DNA of 64,000 bases, from assembly GCA_009667805.1 (NCBI GenBank), contig CM019064.1, forward strand, positions 111,202,328 to 111,266,327. Reading direction: 5' to 3'. A model generated the notes under the pieces. It was not told where the DNA came from and made no database searches. It saw only the letters and a program-made list of their open reading frames with translations. This DNA comes from Leptobrachium leishanense (lineage: Eukaryota; Chordata; Amphibia; Anura; Megophryidae). Of this stretch, positions 33,460 through 45,048 are shown in pieces. The translations under genes were made by a program, and so were the position numbers. How positions within the stretch are numbered: position 1 is the stretch's first letter; every line of letters begins with the position of its first letter.

Positions 33460-34578
33460 TTAACCCCTTAATGACCGCTGACGTACTATGTACGTCGTGC
33501 CCACGGATCACATAGTACGTTAGCGGCTCCTAACCTCCCTCCCTGCCTGATACTTACCTCCCTCGCTGGATCCCTCGCAGATCTGGCAGGGAGGAAGCCT
33601 GCCCCTGTGATTTAGATGGGCCGGCAAGCTTGATGATGTCACCACGCTGCAAGGTGACGTCATCAGCAGAGGGGAGGAGGGGCTCCTTCAGAGCCCTCTA
33701 TCTCTTCAACCATTGAAGCTAGAGTGCTGCAAGCTGCACTGCTGGAAAGAGGAGAGTCTCCCCTTTTCAGTGGTATGCAGCAGTAACAATTTTGCTGCCG
33801 GATCGCGATTCAGTGCAAATTTGCGCAAAATCGTGATTCAAACCTGGAAGGGGCTGACATTGTGGATGTCAGCCAAGTCTACAGGTCCCCCCTCACCCAC
33901 TGACATCCCCACCATATGTGTGGGGATGTCAGTGGGCCAGTTAACCCCCTAGCTGCCAAGGGGAGATAGGGGGATCCTTTGTATCCCATTATCTCCCGAT
34001 CCCGTTATCTCCCGGCCTGACCATGGCCTTTCCAATGATAACAAACAGGACTAGGTTCGTTGTAAAAAAAAAAGCTAAAAATAAAAAAAGTTTTAAAAAA
34101 ATTGGGGTTTCTTTTTAAAAAAAAATTTTTGTCTGGGGGGTTTTAGTTAAATAGGACCTAGGCTGTCATCTAAAAATAATGAGCATAAAACACATAGGTG
34201 AACTGGCTCAGCAATGAAGGGGTTAAAAAGCAAAAACAAGTAAAAATTTTGTATTTCTATTCTCGGGACAAAATTCAGAAACTATTTAGCCGGGGTCTTT
34301 TTTGGTGGTTGTAGATTTTGGGGATTAAATTACGAAAAAGTGTGTTTTTACCATTTTTTCATCATATTTTTTTTTATAGTAAATTATTCGATATGATGGA
34401 ACTAATGTTATTTTTAGAAAGTCCATTTAATGGCGGGAAAACGGTGTATAATATGTGTGGGTTGCATAAACGAGTAAGAGGAAAATTTGACCTAACCTGA
34501 ACAGCGCAGAAATGTAAAAACAGCAGCGGTCAGTAAAGGACGGATTTGCGTAAAACACCCCGATCACTAAGGGGTTAA
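33460..34578. mobile_element. Compound TTAA (piggyBac-like) elements
   Basis: Outer ends TTAACCCCTTAATGACCG and CGATCACTAAGGGGTTAA are inverted repeats of one family. A third end, GGCTCAGCAATGAAGGGGTTAA at 34205-34226, belongs to the TTAACCNNTTTGCTGAG family. The stretch is therefore two related elements joined or recombined at an internal TTAA. A palindrome gtacgt/acgtac-rich start (gacgtactatgtacgtc) lies at 33480-33496. No transposase. Confidence 0.7.
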
Positions 34579-34799
34579 AGTTGATTGTTTATGTTTTCAG
34601 TATCATTTATTGACAATGATCCCATTTTCAGTCTCTAAAAGTGTTTTGGTCCTCGGGAGCTATACTAAGGTTTGATAAACAGTACCAGCTTAAAGTCTTC
34701 AATAAATTTTCTATCACGGCAGTTCAAACATGGGACAGTGAATAAAGTAAATGTCAAAGGATCAAATGAGGGTCCCAGGGACCTCTCTGATGACTCACT

Positions 34800-34978
34800 C
34801 AGGGTTATTCAGAGAGAGGTGAAAACCATGAGAATGACTGGAAAAGTGAAAATTCTAGGTCAAAATAGCCAAACCAGAAAAATTCTCCCATTTATCTCAC
34901 TTTCCAAATCGGCTATTTTGACCTAGTATTTTCACTTCTTAAGTCATTCTGCTTTTCACCTCTCTCTGAATAACCCTG
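34800..34978. mobile_element. Foldback MITE (CAGGGTTATTCAGAGA)
   Basis: Starts CAGGGTTATTCAGAGAGAGG and ends ctctctgaataaccctg, with ACT/ACA flanks. The interior is nearly the same hairpin as 21650-21831. It lies in the last ANOS1 intron, about 300 bp downstream of the penultimate coding exon. Confidence 0.85.
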
Positions 34979-35274
34979 ACAGTAGCTAGATCGAGTTGGA
35001 CCTGTCTGCTAGATATTAGATTTTTTCATAGGCCTTTACTATTGTCTTACATGCACTGGCTGAGGAATTTACTTTCTAAATGAACACATTGTACAATAGA
35101 GCTAAAGGGTCTGTTTACACTTACCTTATGAATGAATGCAAACTATTTAATTGAAATCTTATATATTACATCCCATGGTACCATGGCACAGTTGGTTCAT
35201 GTACAATATATTGAAAGTATAATGCTTTGATAATGTTAATATTCTGAGAATTAACATTGGAAATATACACTTAC

Positions 35275-35416
35275 GGTGAGGTAATGGTGGTAGTGGATCT
35301 GGAGTTCGGAAAGTTTTTATTGTTGCGGGTCCTTCTCCTGCTGTTGTCAATACTTGAACTTCTAGTCTGTAAAGCATTGCTGGTCTGAGGTTGTGTACAG
35401 TTAGGACATAGTGATC
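35275..35416 (-). CDS. ANOS1: ANOS1 penultimate coding exon (end of FnIII-4)
   Basis: On the minus strand the exon follows ...tctttacaaag and ends before gtaagtg. Its 142 bp encode [20 protein letters not shown], then [20 protein letters not shown] and PLPPLPH plus one base. The [15 protein letters not shown] segment is the conserved F and G strand region of the fourth fibronectin type III repeat of anosmin-1. The Pro-rich end links to the His-rich tail. Phases are 0 in and 1 out. Only 317 bp separate it from the preceding exon, against 12.3 kb to the next. Confidence 0.95.
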
Positions 35417-35733
35417 CTTTGTAAAGAAAAAACAGCAAACATTCTAAATTTAGAAGAATATTCATTAATATTGCCGTATTTGCCCCATATATGCACCAAA
35501 TCACAAAAACATATTCTCTTGTAACTCTTCTCATTTCATAATGTATGGCCTGAGAAGAGGTCGTTTCAGGAGTTAAAACTGTACAGCCTGACACTATACA
35601 GTACTTTGAAAGTGTAATTTCATGGTTTCTTTTCACAAATCAATAGAATAATGTTTATTATAACCAGTAGTAATCATTGATACAGTATGAAAATCCTTTA
35701 TTAATGCTACAAAAGGAAGATAGACTATCTTAC

Positions 35734-35954
35734 CGATGGCAATATTTGGGATTGGGAAATGATGCTGTTGGGCAAGCTGTTCTGTCTACTTTCTGTTGTA
35801 ACTTCAGCCCATGTTACTTGGAAGCCAGTCATAGGTTGGAGAAGATTCACTTTTGACAGCTTCCAGGAAAAATGACCAGTGATATTCCCTTCATAGATAT
35901 TAAATGAGGCTGACAGATTTTCTGGCTTTGCCAATACCTTGGAAACCACAGGAG
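35734..35954 (-). CDS. ANOS1: ANOS1 exon, first part of FnIII-4
   Basis: Acceptor ttttgcag and donor gtaaga frame 221 bp. The exon encodes (A)[20 protein letters not shown], then [40 protein letters not shown] and [22 protein letters not shown]...NITGHFSWK...[33 protein letters not shown] is diagnostic for anosmin-1 and is nearly unchanged from mammals. It contains an N-glycosylation sequon (NIT) and the conserved Trp residues of the FnIII B and C strands. Phase 1 in, 0 out. The reading is uninterrupted and there is no sign of pseudogenisation. Confidence 0.97.
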
Positions 35955-36117
35955 CTGCAAAACACAAAAATATATTATCGCTAAAAGACCATGTGTTACA
36001 TTGCTACATGTATGTAAACACTGAAATGGATAGAGTTCCATCAGGCTAAGGGTTATCATCCACAGATAATAGATGTAATAAAGACAAAGGACCTGTCACT
36101 CAAAGCAAGGAATGAAA

Positions 36118-36200
36118 AGGAGCTTTATTATGGAAACGCAATGTTTTGTATTTGCCAGAGGGCCTTTCTCAAGCGGTCCTGTGTCAGAATCGAAATGGTG
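36118..36200 (-). repeat. Penelope/retroelement-type terminal fragment
   Basis: On the minus strand cgcttgagaaaggccctctg is followed by aaaacattgcgtttccataa, then an AATAAAG tail (ctttattatgg on plus). It matches the arrangement of the ends at 50140-50222 and 61555-61725: a hammerhead-like hairpin, an acgtt-like box, then aataaa. Strongly diverged. Confidence 0.45.
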
Positions 36201-36527
36201 CATTTCAATAATAATGCTCCATCTCATAATGAGTGACCGGTTACTTGAGTGACCGTCCTTTTCTTCTTTGGATATATATTTTGATATTGTAACTAATTGG
36301 GCAAGTACTGCTTTTTGATATGTACAGGCTGTCGTGACACCATGATTCTTATGAAAAGATCTGACATAGTCATTTTTTATGTATCTATAGCCTCACAATA
36401 TAATAGGTTAGAGTTAAAAACTTTGAATGCAGATTCGTGTTGGACTGACTCTGTATTGTGACTGAAATCATATCTTTACAGCTAAGACCGGAGTTCTCTG
36501 TATCGTTACCAATAAGTGATTGGCTGG

Positions 36528-36712
36528 GTGGAGTAGAGGTAACATCACTGCTCTATGACTGTGGAGACACAGGTTCAAATCCCGGCAAGAGCACCTCTCC
36601 AGTAAGTGTCCTTGGGTAAGACAACTAACGGTACATACTCGCCGCCCAGGACATACTTGAAAACGACAGAAATCGCAATGTATCTTTGCTAGTAAAATAC
36701 TTTCGTAAAAAA
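36528..36712 (+). repeat. tRNA-derived SINE, complete
   Basis: The head ggctgggtggagtagaggta and the B-box GGTTCAAATCC at 36572-36582 show a tRNA-related pol III promoter. A conserved body (gtgtccttgggtaagacaac) resembles the central domain of V-SINE-type elements. The tail contains the caatgtatc...ctagtaaaatactttc segment seen reversed in the other copies. A full reverse copy lies at 46727-46914. Lies in an ANOS1 intron. Confidence 0.75.
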
Positions 36713-38175
36713 AAATAATAAACAAGTCAGGCATTAAATAAATATAAGTAAAATACGTTTGCATTTAGGATGGGGTTAACATTGGTGTTAGATGATGTTT
36801 CCAAAACCTGTCCTCATGGCCCAATAACAAGTTAGGTTTGCGAAATATCTGAACCACATCTCAAGCGATATAATTTGTTACTCAGTAATCGCAGCATTCA
36901 CTGCATTTCCCAAAGCAATCCTTAAAAACTAAGGACATGTTTGGGAACCATTGATGTTAGATATGGATGGTTTACAGTAGAAGGTGAATAGTGTTGATGG
37001 AATTCAGCTTCATGTTTATGGAGATTTAGAGTTAGGAATGACCTCGTGACCTAATTTGGATTACCTATAATTTTGGCCAGAGCATAATTTGTGAAGAGAT
37101 TACCGATTTAACCAACTGGAAAATAAGATACTAACATTCACAGAAATAAGACATATCTAGCCGACAAGAAAAGATAAAAGATGCGGAGGTGAGGTTCTAA
37201 TTAGTCCTTTGTTTTATAAGAGATGTTCTGTTAAAAGGTGAAATATGTTGAGGTTTCTTTTAAATGCTATCTTACAAAAGCTAAAAACCCTTTCAACGGT
37301 AAACGTTGACAAAATGTGCACGTATGCCAACAATGAACGACTGTACCAATATCTGGCATTACTTCAAAAGCATTTTAACTGGATTACAGAGTATTTTAAT
37401 GCTAAATCTGCAAAAACAACAATGGCTGAAAAGCCACTAACCAACGTCAACACCCCACAATACAAAAAAAGAATGCTTGTATTTGTTCTATGTCTTCAGG
37501 GTTTAAAACATCAATTGGTTTGGCAATATATGTTGCTTGATTGACCCAGAAATCTCTGCCCTGAAGAGTTTACATTCCAATATGATACAAGGGAAACTAT
37601 TTTACTAACATCAAAGTCTAAATGGTTTATGTTTTGTTGGGACATACAATGATCCCGACTAGTTACAACCTGGTGTCTTTCTTCCGAACAAATGATTTGT
37701 AAAGAGAATTCAATAAAAAAGTCAAGCAGAAATTCTAGAAGAAATCCTATGTGCTAAAATCTCCCATTGTCAACCTGATCATAATTGTGATGATTAAATT
37801 TAATCTTGTAGAAAAAATAATCCTTTTTAATGCAAAGGGTTTATATACGCTTAGATTAATGTAAAAGCACCACTGCCAATTGGCACTAAAATGTGTCCAT
37901 AAATAAATGTGCAGCTTTCGTAGCTGGGGTAAAGTCCATTGAACAGAGCCAAGTTTACTTGGTTAAGGCTAGCCAAGACTCAAAATTCAAATATTAGCAA
38001 GTTACTGGAACAATGTACTGATGTAGGACAACTTATAAATATGTCTGCACTTGTTATACATCTATAGATGGCAGTGCACTGTTTAATAGTTTACCTAGAG
38101 AAAAGATCCTTAAAGATAAAATACATGTTGTGTTTTCTTGAATCCCGTTTTATATAATATATATATATACTGTAT
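36713..38175. other. Intron sequence, nothing recognised
   Basis: No exon or transposon end was found. The 99-codon ORF at 37245-37544 (plus strand) looks faintly like a transposase tail (FLLNAILQKLKTLSTVNVDK...) but I cannot support a family. Confidence 0.4.
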
Positions 38176-38179
38176 ATAT

Positions 38180-39799
38180 AGGATAGCAAAAGTATACACA
38201 CCCCTGTTAAAATGTCACGTTTCTGTGATTTGAAAAAATGAGACTAGGATAAATCATTTCAGAACCTCTTCCAACTTTTAATGGGACCTATAAACTGTGC
38301 AACTCAATTGAAAAACAAACTGAAATCTTTTAGGTGGAGGGAGGAAAAATAAACTAAAATAATATGGTTGCATGTGTGCACAACCTCTTATAACTGGGGA
38401 TGTAGCCGTGTTCAGAATTAAGCAATCACATTCAAAATCATGTTAAATAGGAGTCAGTACACACCTGCCATCATTTAAAATACCTCTGATTAACCCCAAA
38501 TAAAGTTCAACTGTTCTAGTCGGCCTTTCCTGACATTTCTCAGTCGCATCCTATAGCAAAAGCCATGGTCCACAGAGAAGCTTCCAAAGTATCAGATGGA
38601 TCTCTTAGTTAAAAGGTATCAGTCAGGAGAAGGTAGTAAAGAATTTCAAAGGCATTAGATAAACCATGGAACACAGTGTCACAGTCACCTGCAAGTGGAG
38701 AAAACATGACGCAACAGTGACATTACAAAGAACTGGATGTCCCTCCAAAATGTGATGAAAAGACGAGAAGAAAACTGGTCAGAGAGGCTGCCAAGAGGCC
38801 TACAGCAACATTAAAGGAGCTGCAGGAATATATGGCAAGTACTGGCTCTGTGGTACATGTGACAACAATCTCCTGTATTTTTCATATGTCTGGGCTATGG
38901 GGTAGAGTGGCAAGACAGAAGCCTTTATTTACGAAGAAAAACATCCAAGCCCGGCTAAATTTTGCAAAAACATTGAAGTCTCCCAAACGCATGTGGGAAA
39001 ATGTGTTATGGTCTGATGAAACCAAGTTTGAACTTTTTGGCCATAATTCCAAAAGATATGTTTGGCGCAAAAACAACAATGTACATCACTAAAAGAACAT
39101 AGCCACAGTGATGCATGGTGGTGGCAGCATCATGCTTTGGGGTTGTTTTTCTTCAGCTGGAACTGGGGCCTTAGTCAAGGTTGAGGGAATTATGAATAGA
39201 TTCAAATCCCAGTCAATACTGGCACAAAACCTTCAGGCTTCTGCTAGAAAGCTGAACATGAAGAGGAACTTCATCTTCCAGCATGACAACGACCCAAAGC
39301 ATACATCCAAATCAACCAAGGAATGGCTTTACCAGAAGAAGAGTAACGTTTTGGAATGGCTCAGCCAGAGTCCAGACCTGAATCCGATAGAAAATCTGTG
39401 GGGTGATCTGAAGAGGGCTGTGCACAGGAGGTGACCTCGCAATCTGACAGATTTGGAGTGTCTTTGCAAACAAGAGTGGACAAATATTGCAAAGTCAAGA
39501 TGTGCCATGCTGAAAGACTCATACCGAAAAAGACTGAGTGCTGGAATAAAATCACAAGGTGATTCAACAAAGTATTAGGGTCTGAACACTTTGGTAGCCA
39601 TTTTATTTTAGTTTTTTTAGTTTTTCTTCCCACTACTTCCCACCACTGATTTCAATTTGTTTTTCAATTGAGTTGTACAGTTTTAGATCACATTAAAAGG
39701 TGGAAAAAGTTCTGAAATGATTTATCTTTGTCTAATTTTTTTATATCACAGAAACCTGACATTTTAACAGGGGTGTGTAGACTTTTGCTATCCACTGTA
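38180..39799 (+). mobile_element. Tc1-like element with long terminal inverted repeats
   Basis: The left end ggatagcaaaagtatacaca...cacccctgttaaaatgtca is matched in reverse on the right by tgacattttaacaggggtgt...gtagacttttgctatccact. It is inserted beside a tatatatactgtatata tract. The transposase inside reads on the plus strand and is dead. It lies in the ANOS1 intron 35955-40436. Confidence 0.9.
38574..39579 (+). pseudogene. Tc1 transposase pseudogene
   Basis: The readable frame from 38832 continues to 39579 and is broken by in-frame stops at 39090-39092 (TAA) and 39432-39434 (TGA). The upstream helix-turn-helix region from about 38574 needs frameshifts to read. Visible catalytic landmarks are the first Asp in ENVLWSDETKFELFG, the second in FIFQHDNDPKHTSKSTKEWL, and the Glu in [20 protein letters not shown], giving the DD34E spacing usual for Tc1. 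The motif GGGSIMLWGCFSSAGTGALV is also standard. The element cannot make its own transposase. Confidence 0.9.
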
Positions 39800-40436
39800 T
39801 GATCTGTCCTCTCTGTTTACCCTTCCTGACCATACTATTCCACTATTAGTATTTATGACAACAAGTATGTATAGTATTCATAGTGATTCGAAGTGCAACA
39901 TAAATAAATGTATCACAAATGGCTCTTGCATTCAAATCATTCAAATCATAAATAGCCTTAAACATCAAAGATTTGCTCAAAAAGTCATTTACCTCCACAC
40001 ACAAAGAAAATGAACACATTATTTCAGAAACTGTATCCAAACAATGTAATACAAGTATACTTTGTCCTTAAAGAGGCAGAAGAGAAAGTAAATGCTTATA
40101 TCTGAACAGTTTCAATTGATATGTTGTTTATGGCAGGAAAGGTCACGTGTGTATTTTGTATTCCGTTGTTTGTAGCTATGGACCTTTAAGTGTAAAAAAG
40201 AGGACCAGAATCATATGGTGACACCAAGAGCAGATTTATACCTAATTATTTCTTACTTAATGATGTGGAGCAGAAAGAACAAGTTTTATTAGAAACGCTG
40301 TGTTACCCCATAATTCCTTCATTTTATTCAAAAATCAACATAATATTTCCTATAAGACTGCTGTGTTAAAATTAGGAGTAAGCTCTTAAGTCATGGAAAT
40401 AGTTATTTTTATTGCTAAGACCATATATGTCCTTAC

Positions 40437-40608
40437 CTCCATCACTCGGGCAGTTTATCTGCTTGTGGTTTTTCCCTTTTAGGGACGAACAGGAAGGAGT
40501 TGTGAAGAAAACGCTCTCAGTCTTTAAATGTCCTTTAGATTTTGCTGGATGGATAGTAACTTTATACTTGCAGGAAAACATCAGTGAGGACAGTATTATA
40601 TGATGATC
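40437..40608 (-). CDS. ANOS1: ANOS1 exon, end of FnIII-3 and linker
   Basis: Minus-strand acceptor ttttgaatag and donor gtaagg bound 172 bp. These encode DHHIILSSLMFSCKYKVTIH, PAKSKGHLKTESVFFTTPSC, then SSLKGKNHKQINCPSDG. The SCKYKVT...P..SK...E.VFFTTPSC..LKGK.HK pattern is the closing part of the third FnIII repeat of anosmin-1. The following linker retains its cysteines. Phase 0 in and 1 out match the neighbours. The sequence is intact. Confidence 0.93.
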
Positions 40609-40799
40609 CTATTCAAAATAACAAAATATATTACAATACAAAGAAAAAAATAAATATATTGTTTCAATGTCACTTCTCTTTTCTATAGCAATGGTGGTCA
40701 AAGCCCGCCTAAATAGGGCTCTTTCATATTTGTTGCTATTGTAGCATCTCAATACGTAAGCGTTAGCGCTAGCATTAGTAAGTTTAGTGTCTGGCATCA

Positions 40800-41420
40800 A
40801 TATTCCATAGTTGACGCTACACTGGGATCGAATCAGTTAGCACTTCACAGCTTGCATGAGCTTACTCTACTTTGCTTCTCCTATCCTGAACATGGGGAGC
40901 ACAATCAATTTTTAAAGACTCGAGACGGAGGTATTAGAAGATGCTGGCGCAAGTTAACGCAACTTCTAAAAGCTGGTGTTAAATGATACTGCAAACCCAA
41001 AATCATTTAACAGGCTCTAAAAACCCCCCTTGAAATTCCATGGTCACTTCTCATCCCACAGTGAAAAGGGTGGTGTGATCTGCTGTGTCTTCTCGCCTGG
41101 AGCAGAGTGAAACTGGGAACAAATAGTTCCTAATCTCCCTCCGTGATCACTCAGCGGTGCTACACAATCTCGCGAGATCACTTAGGACTCGCAGCCCGGA
41201 AGTGCAAGCCTCCATGAAGTCCTATGGGCTCCAGGAGGTGATACTCGTGGCTGCGTGAAGGCCCTACCATAAGTATCACAGCAGTTAGTGCTGTGTATCT
41301 GGCTAGTTGCTCAGCTAGCGCTGCCCCAGAATATTGCGCTAAAATGGGGACACTGTAGGGAAACCTCCCGATGCAGATTTTCCCCATTAGCATCCCCATT
41401 TTAGAGCAAACTATGGAATA
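40800..41420. mobile_element. Possible TIR element (TATTCCATAGTT ends)
   Basis: Tattccatagttgacgctac on the left and tttagagcaaactatggaata on the right form an imperfect inverted pair around 600 bp of GC-richer sequence with ctcgcgagat and tagcgct palindromes. A second block of similar composition (41540-41740) follows. Family unknown. Confidence 0.4.
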
Positions 41421-43288
41421 GTTGTCTTCAAGTAGCTTATTGTTTCAAATGAAGAGGCTTTCTGATCCTAAAATTATTATTTTGGTAATGGGCTACTGAG
41501 TCACAGTAATCTAGACAGATAAATGAGGTATCTTACTGAACTCCTGAGAGTGAGTTCTTGCAGAGCTCGTGGCCAGGACACGCAAAGCTCCATTTAGTCC
41601 TATGGACACGACAAGCAGATACTCGCGATTGACAGAACACTGCTGATGGTAGTCAGGTGTTTTGCACTGTGTTCCAGGGCGAGGTGCTAAGTTAGTACCT
41701 ACCGCGGATTATGACGTTAAATTTGAGGCAGATGCAGATTTTCCTACTTAAAAGGTCTCTATTTCTTTATTTTAGTGTCACATTTGGAATAGGGCCTGGA
41801 GTTTTTCATATTATAAGAAGACAGGTCCTGATAAAAGACCAAACCTGAAACGTATTCAACTCTATTAAAAGGGACTCCCATCCACTGTGACCACTCAATG
41901 TAATTTGAGTGTTCATGGCACTTTATATACCCTAACCCCTTTCCTCCCACCGGTGGGGGTTTCAGAGTGCTGATTCAGCTTTCTGAGTGCACGGGAAATG
42001 TTCTGCTTTTATTCCAGGGGTTAAGGACCTAGGTAGTACCAACGGTTTTCAATGTGCTTGGCATTTAGAGTCGTTGGATTGGCTGCCTCCCTTGCGGTCA
42101 AGTGACATGCTGCAGCTTAAACAGCATTAGGTTCTTGTTGATTTTAAATCTAATCTGAAAGGTTAAAATTAGAAGAAAGAGGTGCAGAGGCAATCAGAAG
42201 GGGTTAATATTTAACCCATCTTGGTGTGTCTCTAGCTTGTCCCTTTAAGCATTGTTTCACAATCTATTTACCAAATTTTGTATAGAGCAGTTTAGATATC
42301 CAAATGATGAGATACCTCAAGAGTAACAGGATGCAAACTGCATTAAGTTATTAACAGGCTTATTAAGTGTGCCAGCTTAAGTCATAATCTATTACAAATT
42401 TTGAGGATGTGATTAAGTAGATGCCATCCTTTGGCTGAAATTGATGGATGGAAACAACATATTTTCATTAAAATTGTATCACTAACCCAAAGAAAAAGGA
42501 TGAGAACAACAACTGCCACTTGGAGTCAGAAGACCAATTTAGATGTTCCACTAAAAGGTTACTATTAGTGTAATTTGGCCCCATGTGAGGACAATGAGCA
42601 ATTGATGTGGGCAAATAGTGAGAGAGTACTGAAAATTCTTCAAATCGGATTCAAAAACTGCTTTCATACAATCAGCCAATAATTATGTATTTTATTAATA
42701 TGAATTTATAAATCAGTTATTGAGGTCGCTTCAATTTACTGTTTAACATATCAATTTTCTATTAAAGGATCATTACAGTATATTGCATGGCAAACAGAAT
42801 GTCTTTTGAATGGGTGGTTTCTAAAGTAAGATTCATTTCATTCTTACATGTGGAGTATGAATCACCTGGAATGTATTGTATCAAAGAAGACTAGGGTAAA
42901 AAAATTGACATGATAATAAGTAGTGTCTAACACAGTGTAAAAGTAATTATCTATCCAAACAAAACCAAGTGGGAAATCTAAACTTAACCAGCATGAAAGG
43001 CCAACCAAGGATATATGAAGCAAATGCTTTAAAAACATGCTGCTGCTAATCACATCTATCATTAACAACTTATTATGTAAAATAATACTAATGTAACAAA
43101 AAAAAGACGGTTTGAAGCATTTTTAAGTTGCCAAAGGCTTTACAAAAAAATTAATTTTAACATTTCCTTTAAATATCTATTTAAATTTGTTAGGAACAAA
43201 TCTTGCACAGCTGACTATAAAATTAACGAGATTTATTAGAGTATTACATGTCGTAAAACATGCATGTTTGAAAGCTGAATGTGCTTAC
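41421..43288. other. Intron sequence with one hammerhead-like word
   Basis: Mostly unrecognised. At 41825-41852 tcctgataaaagaccaaacctgaaacg reads like a CUGAUAA...GAAACG retroelement end but the stem is weak. Confidence 0.35.
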
Positions 43289-43377
43289 TTGAGTCAATGC
43301 CTTCTCAGGTCCTCTGGTCTCATTGTGAGTACATGATTCAGGAAGCCATTGAATATGGTATAACCCTAGTATGTTAT
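43289..43377 (-). CDS. ANOS1: ANOS1 exon, middle of FnIII-3
   Basis: Acceptor ...ttgttccag is followed on the minus strand by an 89-bp exon ending before gtaagc. It encodes (x)NILGLYHIQWLPESCTHNET, then RGPEKALTQ. The HxxWxPExCxHNxTxGxE pattern matches the third FnIII repeat of anosmin-1, including a glycosylation sequon (NET). Phase is 1 in (two bases complete the first codon) and 0 out, joining the exon at 40437-40608 in frame. The preceding exon was not found within the remaining 20.6 kb, which implies a long upstream intron or an unrecognised exon. Confidence 0.85.
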
Positions 43378-43444
43378 CTGGAACAAAAATAAGACAAAGG
43401 AGTATAGTGAAATACAAACTTATAATTTATTTAAAACTAATTAT

Positions 43445-44191
43445 CAGAAAAAAAAATATATATATATATAGCAATTCTATAATTTTATGTAGGTTCTAAA
43501 TATAATTTTGACCAAACAATCTTATATCATTGTGCTTTTATTTACCGTGAGCAAAATCAAGGTTCATGAGAGTATTGATTAATATTGATTATTACCTAAT
43601 TAGGAACCACATTTACACTAAAAATGTGCAACCTCAGTACTGTAAATGTTATACTTGCCATACATTAACATTTACACTGTTATAGATATAACATGCAAGT
43701 CCATAAATTAATTTGTTGCTGTTACAGTTATAATGCACAAGTCCATACATTAACATTATACAGTTTTATTTACAACTCACAAGTTCCTGCTTTAATATTT
43801 CACTGTTATATCTTAAGTCTGTACTGTAATACCTCCACTGTTACAGTAAAAACGAGCATGTCCAGGATTTACATGCATTTCCCGAATTTACAGTAAAAAT
43901 GTGCATTTCCGGGATTTACAGTAAGACGCACGTTTGAGGGATTTAAGAATACAACTCGCATGTCTGGGATTTATTTTTAAAATTCACACGTTTGGGATTT
44001 GCAGTAAGACAGTGAAACAAGGAAAGCGCAAGAATTTACACTAAGCTTTTGGACTTTTTACTGGCCCAATATATTTACTATAAAGGAATATTACAAAATA
44101 TAAAATACTCTAATGGAAATGATCATGATATGTCCTGCTCTAAACTATATTAATGGCCACTGATTGGTAAAAAAAGAAAAATACTAATGAG
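43445..44191. other. Intron sequence with loose tandem motif
   Basis: A ta microsatellite (43452-43470) is followed at 43690-44010 by a loose repeat of ttacagtnaaaayrcacatgt.. words (ttacagtaaaaacgagcatg, ttacagtaaaaatgtgcatt, ttacagtaagacgcacgttt), period about 30-60 bp. Confidence 0.5.
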
Positions 44192-44431
44192 TAGTGATGG
44201 GCTGAACACCTCCGTGTTCGGTTCGCATTCGAACTGGAACTTCCGAAAAAGTTACACAGCGAACTCGAACACAATTCGAACACAATGCAAGTCAATAGGG
44301 CTCGAACATTCAAAAATGAAGGTCCCCTCCAGAGGGCATATATGCAAGATATTGGCCATAAAAGGTGTATGGGGGTCTGGGTAGTGCCCTGGGGGACAGG
44401 AAACAATGAAAAAAAGTTATAAAAAAGTTTT

Positions 44432-44523
44432 TAACCGTTTCACTGCTGAGTCCTGAGCCATTTCACCGCTGTGTGCTGAGCTAATTTTTACCGCTTTTGC
44501 TCATGTTTAAACACGATTTGAAG
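44432..44523. mobile_element. Left-end fragment of a TTAA piggyBac-like element
   Basis: Ttaaccgtttcactgctgag...gctcatgtttaaacacgatttg follows the first 90 bp of the elements at 28660 and 60772, then stops at the minisatellite. The right half is missing. Confidence 0.7.
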
Positions 44524-44785
44524 CCATGGGAAATGTTTTAGCAAGAAGGAGTGGGAAATGTTTGACCAGCAATGAGTGGGAAATGTTTGACCAGCAAGGA
44601 GTGGGAAATGTTTGACCAACAAGGTGTGGGAAATGTTTGACCAGCAATGAGTGGGAAATGTTTGACCAGCAAGGTGTGGGAAATGTTTGACCAACAAGGT
44701 GTGGGAAATGTTTGACCAGCAATGAATGGGAAATGTTTGACCAGCAAGGTGTGGGAAATGTTTGACCAACAAGGTGTGGGAAATG
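44524..44785. repeat. 25-bp minisatellite, about 10 units
   Basis: Unit gggaaatgtttgaccagcaa plus ggtgt or tgagt, repeated without spacers. The overlapping minus-strand ORFs (69-96 codons) are by-products. Confidence 0.93.
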
Positions 44786-45048
44786 CTTATGAATCACATA
44801 GGCTTCAATGTTAAAAAATATTCACGTTTTAATACAATATCTAATAAACCGTTTATTATTATATTCTGCAGTAAAGAGTCTCTTTATCTTTAGATTTTTT
44901 AGGATCTTTTAAGCATTTTTTGGAATTTTTTTAACATTTTTTTTTTAACTTTCAGCTAATGCCCCAAAAAGCTGGAAGTTCGCGAATTTTCGAGCAGCCG
45001 ATGTTCGAATCGGTCATTGAACCGATTCGAACTGGCAGCCCATCCCTA

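Larger units (their letters stand above)
44192..45048. mobile_element. hAT-like element, copy 2, carrying a minisatellite
   Basis: Starts TAGTGATGGGCTGAAC and ends cagcccatccCTA. Flanks ctaatgag and atagtgag are an 8-bp duplication with two changes. Subterminal gttcg/cgaac words mirror copy 1 (6161). The middle holds the left end of a TTAA element (44432-44523), a 25-bp minisatellite, and a module shared with the CAGGG family (44800-44930). Confidence 0.8.

Noticed and set aside
36528..36712. Functional tRNA gene
   Set aside because: There is a B-box but no full cloverleaf, and the same unit with tail is repeated at 46727; it is a SINE.
37245..37544. 99-codon plus ORF as a hAT transposase remnant
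   Set aside because: Only a vague resemblance; no dimerisation motif or element ends could be found.
38832..39434. Active transposase gene
   Set aside because: In-frame stops at 39090 and 39432 and a broken 5' part; the element is a pseudogene copy.
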